In this document: piece after piece, positions 1-5,899 of the stretch | How the letters are laid out: each line of letters opens with the position of its first letter | How positions within the stretch are numbered: the stretch's first letter is position 1 | Assembly (NCBI GenBank): GCA_902475825.1 | Contig: CABSBA010000046.1 | Coordinates: forward strand, 1-9,526 | DNA from: an uncultured Collinsella sp. | Lineage (GTDB): Bacteria; Actinomycetota; Coriobacteriia; Coriobacteriales; Coriobacteriaceae | Reading direction: 5' to 3' | DNA: 9,526 nucleotides | Notes under the pieces: generated by a model | What the model was told of the DNA's origin: nothing | The model's input: the letters and a program-made list of their open reading frames with translations, nothing else | Database searches by the model: none | Made by a program: the position numbers and the translations under genes

Positions 1-90
1 AAGAACAAGTCGAACATGCCTGATCGTATGGAGATCAAGAAGTATTGCCCCTGGTGCCGTCACCACACGCTGCACAAAGAGACTCGCTAG
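1..90 (+). CDS. rpmG: 50S ribosomal protein L33, 3' part
   Basis: The window opens inside this gene; the frame reads from base 1 to a TAG at 88-90 and gives 29 residues. The visible end contains EIKKYCPWCRHHTLHKETR, the typical L33 C-terminus with the second CxxC knuckle of the zinc-ribbon form. L33 is a small protein of the large ribosomal subunit, and families run to about 50 residues, so roughly the first 20 are outside the window. Whether the first CxxC pair is present cannot be seen. It is followed 13 bp later by tRNA-Trp and then secE-nusG, a common bacterial order that supports the call. Confidence 0.9.
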   Translation, partial: KNKSNMPDRMEIKKYCPWCRHHTLHKETR

Positions 91-103
91 TCTCTAGTCA
101 CAT

Positions 104-179
104 ACGCCAGTAGTTCAATTGGTAGAGCATCGGTCTCCAAAACCGAGTGTTGAGGGTTCGAGTCCTTCCTGGCGTGCCA
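104..179 (+). tRNA. trnW: tRNA-Trp (anticodon CCA)
   Basis: A complete 76-nt cloverleaf with encoded CCA. The acceptor arms ACGCCAG (104-110) and CTGGCGT (169-175) pair perfectly, followed by discriminator G176 and CCA 177-179. The anticodon stem TCGGT/ACCGA encloses the loop CTCCAAA, placing anticodon CCA at 137-139. The T-arm carries GGTTCGAGTCC. The tRNA lies between rpmG and secE, as in many bacteria, and is probably cotranscribed and processed out. Confidence 0.96.
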
Positions 180-188
180 GTCATTATT

Positions 189-220
189 CCGTAAGCTCCC
201 AATTGGGGGCTTACGGTTTA
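189..220 (+). terminator. Hairpin after tRNA-Trp, weak terminator or processing structure
   Basis: CCGTAAGCTCCC (189-200) pairs with GGGGGCTTACGG (205-216) across an AATT loop: 12 pairs with one G-T wobble. Only TTTA follows, so the U-tract is weak. It could be a partial terminator separating rpmG/tRNA from secE-nusG, or a stem guiding tRNA 3' processing. The hairpin is seen directly; its role is inferred. No convincing promoter is visible between it and secE. Confidence 0.5.
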
Positions 221-255
221 CTCATGTATAAGCGCATTGCGCGGAGGTAACCCAA

Positions 256-594
256 ATGGCCAACAAGAAGAACAAGAAGAAGGCTCAGCAGCCGGCACCT
301 GCCAACAACGCTGCCGCCAACTCCAAGGTTGAGGCCAAGAAGGCCGTTGCCAAGAAGAACGAGAAGGCTGCGAAGTCCAAGAAGAACGAGAAGCCTGGTT
401 TCTTCGCCCGCACCAAGAAGTATTTCGCTTCGGTGAAGTCCGAGATGAAGCGTGTCACGTGGCCCGATAAGAAGGAGCTCGTGAACTACTCGGTCGTCGT
501 TTGCGCTTCTCTGATCGTCGTCGGCGTCGTCATCGCTCTGCTCGATGCTGGCTTTGGCGAGGCTCTTGCTCTGTTCTCTGGATTGAGGGGCTAA
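256..594 (+). CDS. secE: Preprotein translocase subunit SecE
   Basis: This 112-residue protein is the small essential subunit of the SecYEG channel, clamping SecY in the cytoplasmic membrane. The conserved family core is KSEMKRVTWPDKKEL (about residues 61-75), the amphipathic segment before the single membrane helix (about 78-97, VVVCASLIVVGVVIALL). Residues 1-50 form a hydrophilic lysine- and alanine-rich extension, longer than in minimal SecE proteins and usual in actinobacteria. The start is set by GGAGGTAA a few bases before ATG 256. It lies 3 bp before nusG, so the two are surely cotranscribed. Confidence 0.95.
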   Translation: MANKKNKKKAQQPAPANNAAANSKVEAKKAVAKKNEKAAKSKKNEKPGFFARTKKYFASVKSEMKRVTWPDKKELVNYSVVVCASLIVVGVVIALLDAGFGEALALFSGLRG

Positions 595-597
595 ACC

Positions 598-1134
598 ATG
601 TCTAAGCGTTGGTACGTCGTTCACACTTACTCTGGATACGAGAACCGTGTTAAGTCCGATCTCGAGCATCGCATCGAGACCATGGGCATGCAGGACCGTA
701 TCTTTGATATCGAGATTCCTATGGAGCGCGTCACCGAGATCAAAGAGGGTGGCAAGCGCGAGACCAAGGATTCCAAGATCTTCCCGGGTTATGTCCTGGT
801 TCGCATGGAGATGGATGACGATGCGTGGACGTGTGTTCGCAACACGCCCGGTGTCACCGGTTTCCTGGGCGGCAATGGCAAGCCTGCTCCGCTTTCCCGC
901 GACGAGTACAATAAGATGACTCGTCGTCCCGGTAAGGGCGATTCGCCCAAGCGCACGTCGGTTGATATTGAGGTCGGCACGTCCGTCCGCGTCACTGATG
1001 GCCCGCTTACCGACTTTGATGGCAAGGTCTCCGAGGTTAACACCGAGGCAGGCAAGCTGAAGGTCACCCTGATGATCTTTGGCCGTGAGACGCCGGTCGA
1101 GCTCGACTTTAACCAGGTCGCTGTCATCGCTTAA
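598..1134 (+). CDS. nusG: Transcription termination/antitermination factor NusG
   Basis: 178 residues, the usual NusG length. NusG binds RNA polymerase, affects pausing, and links transcription to Rho or to ribosomes. The NGN domain begins at once ([16 protein letters not shown], residues 3-18) and includes [10 protein letters not shown] and the TPGVTGFLG segment. The C-terminal KOW domain (about 125-178) has [20 protein letters not shown] and ends [16 protein letters not shown] 598 follows the secE stop by 3 bp, and its ribosome binding site GAGGGG lies in the last codons of secE, so translation is probably coupled. The 120 bp after the gene, before rplK, show no clear terminator or promoter. 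Confidence 0.97.
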   Translation: MSKRWYVVHTYSGYENRVKSDLEHRIETMGMQDRIFDIEIPMERVTEIKEGGKRETKDSKIFPGYVLVRMEMDDDAWTCVRNTPGVTGFLGGNGKPAPLSRDEYNKMTRRPGKGDSPKRTSVDIEVGTSVRVTDGPLTDFDGKVSEVNTEAGKLKVTLMIFGRETPVELDFNQVAVIA

Positions 1135-1254
1135 GTTTTCGTCCGTTCGCGCGAGCGTGCTTCTTCTGTGACTGCTCATCTCAGGAGTGCTTCTAACACG
1201 TGCGTGCTTACGATATAGCAAGTACTTCACACTCGTGATTCGAAAGGAATGACC

Positions 1255-1683
1255 ATGGCTGAGAAGAAGGTTGCCAACGTCATTAAGCTCCAGATTCCTG
1301 CTGGTGCAGCTAACCCCGCTCCTCCCGTCGGCCCCGCCCTGGGCGCTGCTGGCGTGAACATCATGCAGTTCTGCCAGGCCTTTAACGCCGAGACGCAGGA
1401 CAAGAAGGGCGACATCATCCCCGTTGAGATCACCGTCTACGAGGATAAGTCCTTCTCCTTCATCACCAAGACCCCGCCGGCGGCTCACCTCATCAAGAAG
1501 GAGCTGAACCTCAAGTCTGGTTCCGCTAAGCCCCAGGCCGACAAGGTTGGTCAGCTCTCCCAGGAGCAGCTCACCAAGATCGCCGAGATCAAGATGCCGG
1601 ACCTCAATGCCAACGACATTGACGCCGCCAAGAAGATCATCGCCGGTACCGCCCGTTCCATGGGCGTCACCATCGCTGAGTAG
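1255..1683 (+). CDS. rplK: 50S ribosomal protein L11
   Basis: 142 residues, the standard L11 length. L11 binds the GTPase-associated region of 23S rRNA and is the thiostrepton and elongation-factor interaction site. The N-terminal domain carries [19 protein letters not shown] with its conserved prolines; the C-terminal rRNA-binding domain ends [20 protein letters not shown] 1255 was chosen over the in-frame ATG 1249 because the ribosome binding site GAAAGGA ends directly against 1249 but stands 6 nt from 1255, and MAEKKVANV is the usual L11 beginning. It pairs with rplA as the L11-L1 operon. Confidence 0.96.
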   Translation: MAEKKVANVIKLQIPAGAANPAPPVGPALGAAGVNIMQFCQAFNAETQDKKGDIIPVEITVYEDKSFSFITKTPPAAHLIKKELNLKSGSAKPQADKVGQLSQEQLTKIAEIKMPDLNANDIDAAKKIIAGTARSMGVTIAE

Positions 1684-1701
1684 CGATTTCTTTAGGTCAC
1701 G

Positions 1702-1750
1702 ACGGGTGCTCCGACCGGGGCGCCCGTTAAATGTGTGCAATAGGGCACAC
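1702..1750 (+). promoter_or_regulatory. Two leader hairpins in the rplK-rplA spacer
   Basis: Two stem-loops precede the L1-like site. The first (1702-1727) has 11 pairs, ACGGGTGCTCC with GGGGCGCCCGT, two of them G-T wobbles, around GACC. The second (1733-1750) has a perfect 6-bp stem, GTGTGC/GCACAC, around AATAGG. Neither is followed by a T-run, so they do not look like terminators. They may be part of the folded mRNA leader controlling rplA, or RNA-stability structures. The structures are visible; the function is inferred. Confidence 0.5.
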
Positions 1751-1757
1751 GATACGA

Positions 1758-1787
1758 TGTGGGAGGGCTCACGCCCGTTTAACCACA
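1758..1787 (+). promoter_or_regulatory. Probable L1 autoregulatory mRNA site (23S rRNA mimic)
   Basis: An outer stem, TGTGG (1758-1762) with CCACA (1783-1787), is followed on the 5' side by a two-base GA (1763-1764). Inside is the stem GGGC/GCCC with loop TCAC (1769-1772), and on the 3' side a six-base internal loop, GTTTAA (1777-1782). This matches the L1-binding element of the 23S L1 stalk as I recall it: a GGUGG/CCACC stem, a GA, an inner GC-rich stem, and a larger A-rich 3' side. The element overlaps the first base of the rplA ribosome binding site AGGAGGT (1787-1793), so bound L1 would block initiation. Motif seen directly; regulation inferred from known L1 feedback control. Confidence 0.68.
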
Positions 1788-1800
1788 GGAGGTAATGCAC

Positions 1801-2508
1801 ATGGCTAAGCATGGTAAGAGCTATAACGCCGCTGCCGAGAAGATCGACCGCGCCACGCTCTACACCCCCCTTCAGGCTGCCAAGCTCATCAAGGAGCTCG
1901 ACACCGCCAAGTTCGACGAGACCGTCGAGGCCCACTTCCGTCTGGGCGTCGATACTCGTAAGGCCGACCAGAACATCCGCGGTTCCATCTCCCTGCCCCA
2001 CGGCACCGGCAAGACCGTTCGTGTTGCCGTCTTCGCCGAGGGCGAGAAGGCCCGCGAAGCCGAGGCTGCCGGCGCCGACATCATCGGTTCCGACGAGCTC
2101 GTCGCCCAGATCCAGAAGGGCGAGATCAACTTCGACGCCGCTATCGCTACGCCGAACATGATGGCCAAGGTTGGCCGCATCGGTAAGATTCTTGGTCCCC
2201 GTGGCCTCATGCCGAACCCTAAGCTCGGCACCGTGACCATGGACGTCGCCAAGATGGTCTCCGAGCTCAAGGCCGGCCGCGTTGAGTATCGCGCCGACCG
2301 TTACGGCATCTGCCACGTGCCCCTGGGCAAGAAGTCCTTCTCTGAGCAGCAGCTCGTCGAGAACTACGCTGCCCTGTACACCGAGATCCTGCGCGTCAAG
2401 CCCTCTTCTGCTAAGGGCAAGTACGTCAAGTCCATCTCCGTGTCTTCCACCATGGGCCCTGGCGTCAAGGTCGATCCCGCTGTCCAGCGTGACTTCCTGG
2501 CTGAGTAA
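1801..2508 (+). CDS. rplA: 50S ribosomal protein L1
   Basis: 235 residues, typical for bacterial L1, which binds the mobile stalk of 23S rRNA and represses its own mRNA. The signature [17 protein letters not shown] is present near residues 130-146, and the C-terminus has the usual [22 protein letters not shown] 1801 was preferred to the in-frame ATG 1795, which is only about 2 nt from AGGAGGT. It is the last gene of the rplKA pair and is followed by a strong terminator, so rplJ-rplL are not directly downstream here. Confidence 0.97.
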   Translation: MAKHGKSYNAAAEKIDRATLYTPLQAAKLIKELDTAKFDETVEAHFRLGVDTRKADQNIRGSISLPHGTGKTVRVAVFAEGEKAREAEAAGADIIGSDELVAQIQKGEINFDAAIATPNMMAKVGRIGKILGPRGLMPNPKLGTVTMDVAKMVSELKAGRVEYRADRYGICHVPLGKKSFSEQQLVENYAALYTEILRVKPSSAKGKYVKSISVSSTMGPGVKVDPAVQRDFLAE

Positions 2509-2544
2509 CTAACAGTTACTGCCTGAGCAAAGCAAGCATTGCTA

Positions 2545-2586
2545 AAGAAACCCGGTTCTGCCTCGTGCAGGACCGGGTTTCTTGCT
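2545..2586 (+). terminator. Intrinsic terminator of the rplK-rplA operon
   Basis: AAGAAACCCGGTTCTGC (2545-2561) pairs with GCAGGACCGGGTTTCTT (2567-2583), 17 pairs with one wobble, around CTCGT. The pyrimidine-rich end GTTTCTT supplies the U-rich side. It sits 37 bp after the rplA stop. Any reading frame beginning inside it, such as a GTG at 2565, is not a plausible gene start. Confidence 0.88.
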
Positions 2587-2596
2587 ATCTCGGGCC

Positions 2597-2637
2597 AAAA
2601 CCACCACAAAGGGGACAGGCACCTTTGTGGTGGTTTT
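2597..2637. repeat. 41-bp palindromic repeat, copy 1
   Basis: Perfect inverted arms AAAACCACCACAAAGG (2597-2612) and CCTTTGTGGTGGTTTT (2622-2637) around GGACAGGCA. Copies 2-4 are identical but lie in the opposite orientation. This copy stands between the rplA terminator and the first recognisable leuD codon (about 2652), so it marks the left border of a deletion. Each strand ends the GC-rich stem with TTTT, so it could also act as a two-way terminator. No coding role is likely here. Confidence 0.93.
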
Positions 2638-2651
2638 ACTTGTGTTACACG

Positions 2652-2894
2652 GGGGCGTCGTGTGTTATTGCCAAGAGCTTTGCGCGCATCTTCTACCGCA
2701 ATGCCATTAACGTGGGCCTGTCCATCATGGAATGCCCTGAGGCGGTTGATGCGATTGCCGCAGACGATATCGTAAGGGTTGATACGGAGGCCGGCGTCAT
2801 TACCAATGAGCGCACCGGTGAGACCTTTACGGCCGAGCCGTTCCCGCCGTTTTTTGCCGAGATTATCGAGGCCGGCGGCCTGGTCGCGCGTACG
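2652..2894 (+). pseudogene. leuD: leuD remnant (3-isopropylmalate dehydratase small subunit), C-terminal half
   Basis: The translation contains GASCVIAKSFARIFYRNAIN and later FTAEPFPPFFAEIIEAGGL, the characteristic second half of LeuD. LeuD is the swivel-domain subunit that, with LeuC, isomerises isopropylmalate in leucine synthesis. The N-terminal half, including the GCGSSREHA region, is missing, and there is no start codon or ribosome binding site; the upstream open frame only runs through the repeat and the rplA terminator. At about 2895 it passes without a stop into leuB sequence, so it has neither its own start nor its own stop. Clearly a relic. Confidence 0.85.
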
Positions 2895-3645
2895 AGCGCC
2901 AAGATTGCTGAGGGTAAGAAGGTGCTGGCGGCCGTGGGCAAGCGCGCTGGCGTAACGTTTGCCTTTGAGGACCATCTGATTGGCGGCGCCGCGATCGATG
3001 TGTGCGGAGACCCGCTGCCTGCCGAGACCCTTGCGGCGGCAGAGACTTGCGACGCTGTTTTGCTGGCGTCTGTCGGCGGCCCCAAATGGGATTCGACCGA
3101 CCCGACGGCTCCGCGTCCCGAACAGGGCCTTCTGCGCATTCGCAAAGAGCTCGGCCTGTATACCAACCTTCGCCCCGTTAAGATCTATGATGCGCTGGTA
3201 GGGGCCTCGACGCTGCGACCCGAGGTTATCAAGGGCGTGGATATGGTACTTGTCCGTGAGCTCACCGGCGCCATTTACTTTGGCAAGCACGAGCGCTTCT
3301 ATGATGAGGAAGGCGCGGGCGCTGCGGGCGCGGCCAGTCAGCGTGCGGTCGACGTGATGGAGTATCGCGAGTGCGAGATTGAGCGCATTGCGCGCCAGCA
3401 TTTGAGGCGGCGCTCCTGACATCGTGGGGCTCGGCGTGGCCAATCCGCTGGCTCAGATCTTGTCGGCGGCGATGCTGCTGGCCTACGCGCTCGACATGGG
3501 TGAGCAAGCCGCGTGGATCGAGAACGCCGTGGCACGCGTGCTCGACGAGGGCTGGCGTACCCGTGACATCGCCGATGCCAACACCCTGGCGGATAAGATC
3601 CTCGGCACCACGGCGATGGGCGACAAAGTCGTCGCCGCGCTGTAG
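2895..3645 (+). pseudogene. leuB: leuB remnant (3-isopropylmalate dehydrogenase), two pieces
   Basis: LeuB oxidises and decarboxylates 3-isopropylmalate. Piece one (about 2895-3419) starts inside the family at AEGKKVLAAVGKRAGVTF, lacking the first beta strand with GDGIGPE. It continues through IGGAAID, GGPKWD, RPEQGLLRIRKELGLYTNLR and VVREL-like VLVRELTGAIYFG to EIERIAR, then stops at TGA 3417-3419. Piece two (3424-3645) resumes one frame later at [16 protein letters not shown] and reaches the normal C-terminus ([10 protein letters not shown]). The roughly 100 or more residues between them are gone, including the DKAN catalytic lysine region, the FGDILSDE metal ligands and the PVHGSAPDIAG loop. 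It cannot encode an active enzyme. Confidence 0.88.
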
Positions 3646-3670
3646 GCGAGGCCGATTCAGACTGTCAATT

Positions 3671-3727
3671 ATCTCAATCTGTAACATCTAGGGAGCAAAA
3701 TCGTTCCCACCTGTTACAGATTGAGAT
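3671..3727. repeat. 57-bp imperfect palindrome, unit A
   Basis: Arms ATCTCAATCTGTAACA (3671-3686) and TGTTACAGATTGAGAT (3712-3727) are perfect inverse complements, 16 bp. The centre holds a small inner pairing, GGGA (3691-3694) with TCCC (3704-3707). A second unit lies exactly 80 bp further on. It starts 25 bp after the leuB remnant. No gene overlaps it. It may be a dispersed palindromic element; no transposase is nearby. Confidence 0.85.
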
Positions 3728-3750
3728 TTTCGGCTGAGCCTCCGCGGTCT

Positions 3751-3807
3751 GTCTCGATCTGTAACGGCTAACCGATTATTTGGGCCCTACCTGTTACAGA
3801 TTGAGAC
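3751..3807. repeat. 57-bp imperfect palindrome, unit B
   Basis: Arms GTCTCGATCTGTAAC (3751-3765) and GTTACAGATTGAGAC (3793-3807) repeat unit A. The outermost pair is G-C here and A-T in unit A, so both ends changed together; one inner pair is a G-T wobble. The centre differs almost completely from unit A except for CTA after the left arm and ACC before the right arm. The two units are separated by 23 bp. Confidence 0.83.
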
Positions 3808-3820
3808 AAACCGTTGGGAG

Positions 3821-3878
3821 AGGTCGGACGAGTCAGCAAAACCACCACAAAGGTGCCTGTCCCCTTTGTGGTGGTTTT
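3821..3878. repeat. 41-bp palindromic repeat, copy 2, with 17-bp flank
   Basis: The 41-bp core (3838-3878) is the reverse-oriented form with centre TGCCTGTCC. Directly before it is AGGTCGGACGAGTCAGC (3821-3837), which recurs with one change before copy 3. The element lies between the remnants on the left and the 3' end of the DUF4179-type gene on the right, and could serve as that gene's terminator, since none other is visible there. Confidence 0.93.
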
Positions 3879-3995
3879 AGCGCAACGAGGTGTTCCCAGC
3901 CGACCATACGGGCGGCTTTGCGCCCACGCTGCTCGATGACAGCGCATCTTTAGACGCGAAGTGCGGAACCGGGTGTATATGCGAGCCGCATAACG
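3879..3995. other. Unassigned 117 bp between repeat copy 2 and the DUF4179-type gene
   Basis: No gene, RNA or strong terminator recognised. On the + strand one frame stays open from 3881 and reads RNEVFPADHTGGFAPTLLD and further, without start or ribosome binding site; this may be a gene relic, but I cannot name a family. A short stem ATGCG/CGCAT near 3976-3988 is too weak for a terminator. Together with the two palindromes and repeat copy 2 it fills the gene-free stretch 3646-3995. Confidence 0.3.
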
Positions 3996-5126
3996 TTACG
4001 AATTCATGGGAATGACCGTATCGCCAATTTGTACGCTTGCGATCTTGTCTGTGTCGCAAACTTGCGAGAACGGCCAGGTCTTGTGGACATCAGTGGTGCC
4101 GTTATCCAGCTTATTTGCGAAATAGCCGCTGTGGCTGGTTGCGTCCTCAACATGACCGTCTTTGAACGTCACGATGAGGGGTATGTTGCCAACGGTATCC
4201 ATAGACTCCTCCATGTTTTGAGACATCTTGCCGCTGTTGTTGTCGTGTTCGATGGAACGATCTATGTTGTAGCGGACTGAAACGCCAACGCAGGATACGG
4301 TGGCTTCTTGAATCGTCGCCTTGGTGCCGTTATAGTTGACCGATTTGGGCGCGGGAATCGTAACGGATGTATCTTCGTAATTCAGCTGGAACTTAAGATC
4401 CCATGGGCCCGTAAGTATTTCCTTATACTCGGGAAGCTCTTTGCCCGCACGTGGCACAACGAGGGAGTTGATATGCGTGCGGACGGTCCTGCCCATAAGG
4501 CCGGGTGATTCAACGCTGAACTGTGCAAAGTATTGAATGCTGGAGTCATTGGGGTTCTTGTCAATGAGCCAGGATTGGCCTTGACCGCCATGCTCGCCAT
4601 CAACGTATACGTTTCCATCGACGCTTCCGGCGATAGTTCCGTTCTCGCCCGGCTCGGAAAGCTTTTTCAGGGCAGCGGGATCGTCGAACGTAAGCGTATA
4701 AGCGATGGTAACCATATCCTTGTCGCCAATGATGGCGTCGGCGGTCACGGTGACTCCGTTGTTGGAACACCTGGCACCTACGGGCCGGCCAATACGGTCG
4801 ATGATCTCGGTTTGAGAAGCAGATCCGTCAAAGATGTCGGAAAGCATGTCAGAAGGAAGCGGCAGGACGCCTGTTGCCATAGCCGTGCCAACGCCTCCAA
4901 TGAAGACGACGAGGGCTGCCGTTACAGCGGCGATGCGAGCGACTGTTCTTACGGGACGGCGGGTGATGCGTGGCTTGCGTTGCGTGCCATTAAAGTTGCT
5001 TTGAGCGGTCGCCGCATCGCTCGAGGCGATGGACTGAGCAATCGAGTTTGCCATGTGCTGCTTCGCATTATCGGTAAACGAAATGTGCTCCAGGGCGTGG
5101 CGATAGTCATTCGAATTCGTAGTCAT
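3996..5126 (-). CDS. DUF4179-type membrane protein, probable anti-sigma factor
   Basis: 376 residues. A cytoplasmic N-terminal part (1-60) contains YRHALEHISFTDNAKQHM, an arrangement seen in the DUF4179/anti-sigma group encoded beside ECF sigma factors. An arginine-rich stretch (RKPRITRRPVRTVAR) precedes one membrane helix (about 64-86). The remaining 290 residues lie outside, are beta-rich in appearance, and have no enzyme motif. The gene overlaps the sigma gene by 20 bp; its ribosome binding site AAAGGAG lies in the last sigma codons, so equal, coupled synthesis is likely. Proposed job: hold the sigma factor at the membrane until an envelope signal. The family call is from memory of the pattern, and the anti-sigma role is inferred. 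Confidence 0.72.
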   Translation of the reverse strand: MTTNSNDYRHALEHISFTDNAKQHMANSIAQSIASSDAATAQSNFNGTQRKPRITRRPVRTVARIAAVTAALVVFIGGVGTAMATGVLPLPSDMLSDIFDGSASQTEIIDRIGRPVGARCSNNGVTVTADAIIGDKDMVTIAYTLTFDDPAALKKLSEPGENGTIAGSVDGNVYVDGEHGGQGQSWLIDKNPNDSSIQYFAQFSVESPGLMGRTVRTHINSLVVPRAGKELPEYKEILTGPWDLKFQLNYEDTSVTIPAPKSVNYNGTKATIQEATVSCVGVSVRYNIDRSIEHDNNSGKMSQNMEESMDTVGNIPLIVTFKDGHVEDATSHSGYFANKLDNGTTDVHKTWPFSQVCDTDKIASVQIGDTVIPMNS

Positions 5127-5667
5127 TGTGATCTCCTTTCAAGGAAAGCCGAAGTGACGCGCGTCCGCGGCTAAGGTGCTGGGCGGTTGCAGCAGGCGTC
5201 GCGTGAACGGCATCTGCGATTTCCCTGATGCTCATGCCTACGTAGTAGTGCAAAAAGATGGCGATGCGCTGTGCTTGAGGCAGGGCCATGACAGCGGAAA
5301 GAATGGCGTGGTCGCGTTGCGCGAATTCTTGCTCGGTATGTGTTACGGGTGCGCAGAAATCGGGGAGCGAATCGAGGTCGACAACCGGGTGATTCGCGTG
5401 CGTACGGCCGATATCGTGACATGCGTTCAGTGCGACTCGGATCACCCAAGCACGTTCGTGTTCGAGCGAGTCGAACGGTTGAGTGCGTTGGAGAATCTTG
5501 ATCAGCGTGTCCTGGCAGATGTCTTGAGCATCGTCGGTGGATCCAAGGGCCGAATAGCACAATCGAAGGATGAGGTCAGAATACGTGTCGACCAAGCGCT
5601 TGGCTTCCCGCTCGATTTGATCGGCATCGCATCGGAGCGTGCTATCGCGGTTGCGGCGCGCAAGCAT
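5107..5667 (-). CDS. ECF-type RNA polymerase sigma factor
   Basis: 186 residues, normal for this group. Region 2 spans about 27-90, with the core-binding stretch AQDICQDTLIKIL (47-59) and AWVIRVALNACHDIGR (73-88). Region 4 spans about 118-175, with the helix-turn-helix MSIREIADAVHATPAATAQH (145-164) that contacts the -35 element. The start was put at ATG 5667 because GGAGGTGA lies 4-5 nt upstream; the longer frame from TTG 5760 would have to run through the proposed promoter. It is cotranscribed with the overlapping membrane protein gene. The stimulus is unknown. Confidence 0.9.
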   Translation of the reverse strand: MLARRNRDSTLRCDADQIEREAKRLVDTYSDLILRLCYSALGSTDDAQDICQDTLIKILQRTQPFDSLEHERAWVIRVALNACHDIGRTHANHPVVDLDSLPDFCAPVTHTEQEFAQRDHAILSAVMALPQAQRIAIFLHYYVGMSIREIADAVHATPAATAQHLSRGRASLRLSLKGDHNDYEFE

Positions 5668-5731
5668 GGCGTCACCTCCAATTGGTCGTGGTGGATATAG
5701 GGAAAGCGTCTCGCGAGGTCCCTCTACATAC

Positions 5732-5760
5732 AACACGGTCGAGACTGCATAAGTTGACAA
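5732..5760 (-). promoter_or_regulatory. Candidate ECF-type autoregulated promoter
   Basis: On the minus strand, GTCAACTT (5758-5751) is followed by CGTGTTG (5737-5731). The AAC (5755-5753) is 18 nt from GTT (5734-5732), the spacing of the AAC-N18-GTT pattern used by many actinobacterial ECF factors, or 15 nt from CGT. The pair lies about 65 nt before the sigma start, just after the terminator of the preceding operon. ECF genes often drive their own promoter. A short degenerate motif, so only moderately supported. Confidence 0.4.
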
Positions 5761-5788
5761 AAAAGGACGGCACGTGAGCGCCGTCCTT
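5759..5788 (-). terminator. Intrinsic terminator of the mscS-BMP-phosphoesterase operon
   Basis: AAGGACGGC (5763-5771) pairs perfectly with GCCGTCCTT (5780-5788) over an 8-nt loop. On the minus strand the hairpin is followed by TTTTTT (complement of 5759-5764). It lies 112 bp after the phosphoesterase stop and ends exactly where the candidate ECF promoter begins, isolating the two units. Confidence 0.88.
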
Positions 5789-5835
5789 ACAAAACAATGA
5801 GTGTTCCCGGTAATTACACAAGCATCGTGATGGAC

Positions 5836-5893
5836 AGGCCGGACGAGTCAGCAAAACCACCACAAAGGTGCCTGTCCCCTTTGTGGTGGTTTT
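5836..5893. repeat. 41-bp palindromic repeat, copy 3, with 17-bp flank
   Basis: The core (5853-5893) is identical to copy 2 and in the same orientation. The 17 bases before it (5836-5852, AGGCCGGACGAGTCAGC) match the flank of copy 2 at 16 positions, so 58 bp are shared with one difference. It lies 6 bp beyond the stop of the phosphoesterase gene and before that operon's terminator. Confidence 0.93.
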
Positions 5894-5899
5894 TGATGG

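Noticed and set aside
1186..1217. A sigma-70 promoter before rplK near TACGAT/GATATA
   Set aside because: A -10-like sequence is present, but the region 17 bp upstream (AGTGCT) is a poor -35, so it is not called.
1249..1254. ATG 1249 as the rplK start
   Set aside because: The ribosome binding site touches this codon; ATG 1255 has proper spacing and gives the usual L11 N-terminus.
211..2316. A 701-codon open frame on the minus strand
   Set aside because: It lies opposite secE, nusG, rplK and rplA, is leucine- and glycine-rich without any recognised domain, and is explained by codon bias of the sense genes.
2565..2651. GTG 2565 as the start of a leuD-leuB gene
   Set aside because: The codon is inside the rplA terminator hairpin, has no ribosome binding site, and the first 29 codons are terminator and repeat sequence.
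2364..3443. A 359-codon minus-strand frame over the end of rplA and the leu remnants
   Set aside because: The other strand has clear LeuD and LeuB similarity, and the frame crosses the rplA terminator and repeat copy 1.
3671..3807. The paired 57-bp palindromes as a CRISPR or type III antitoxin array
   Set aside because: There are only two units, each one a palindrome with divergent centre, and no cas or toxin gene stands beside them.
4533..5174. A 213-codon plus-strand frame
   Set aside because: It is antisense to the DUF4179-type gene, which has a good ribosome binding site, a membrane helix and a paired sigma gene.
5668..5760. TTG 5760 as the sigma-factor start
   Set aside because: It would translate the probable promoter, has no ribosome binding site, and the extra 31 residues match no sigma region; ATG 5667 has GGAGGTGA.
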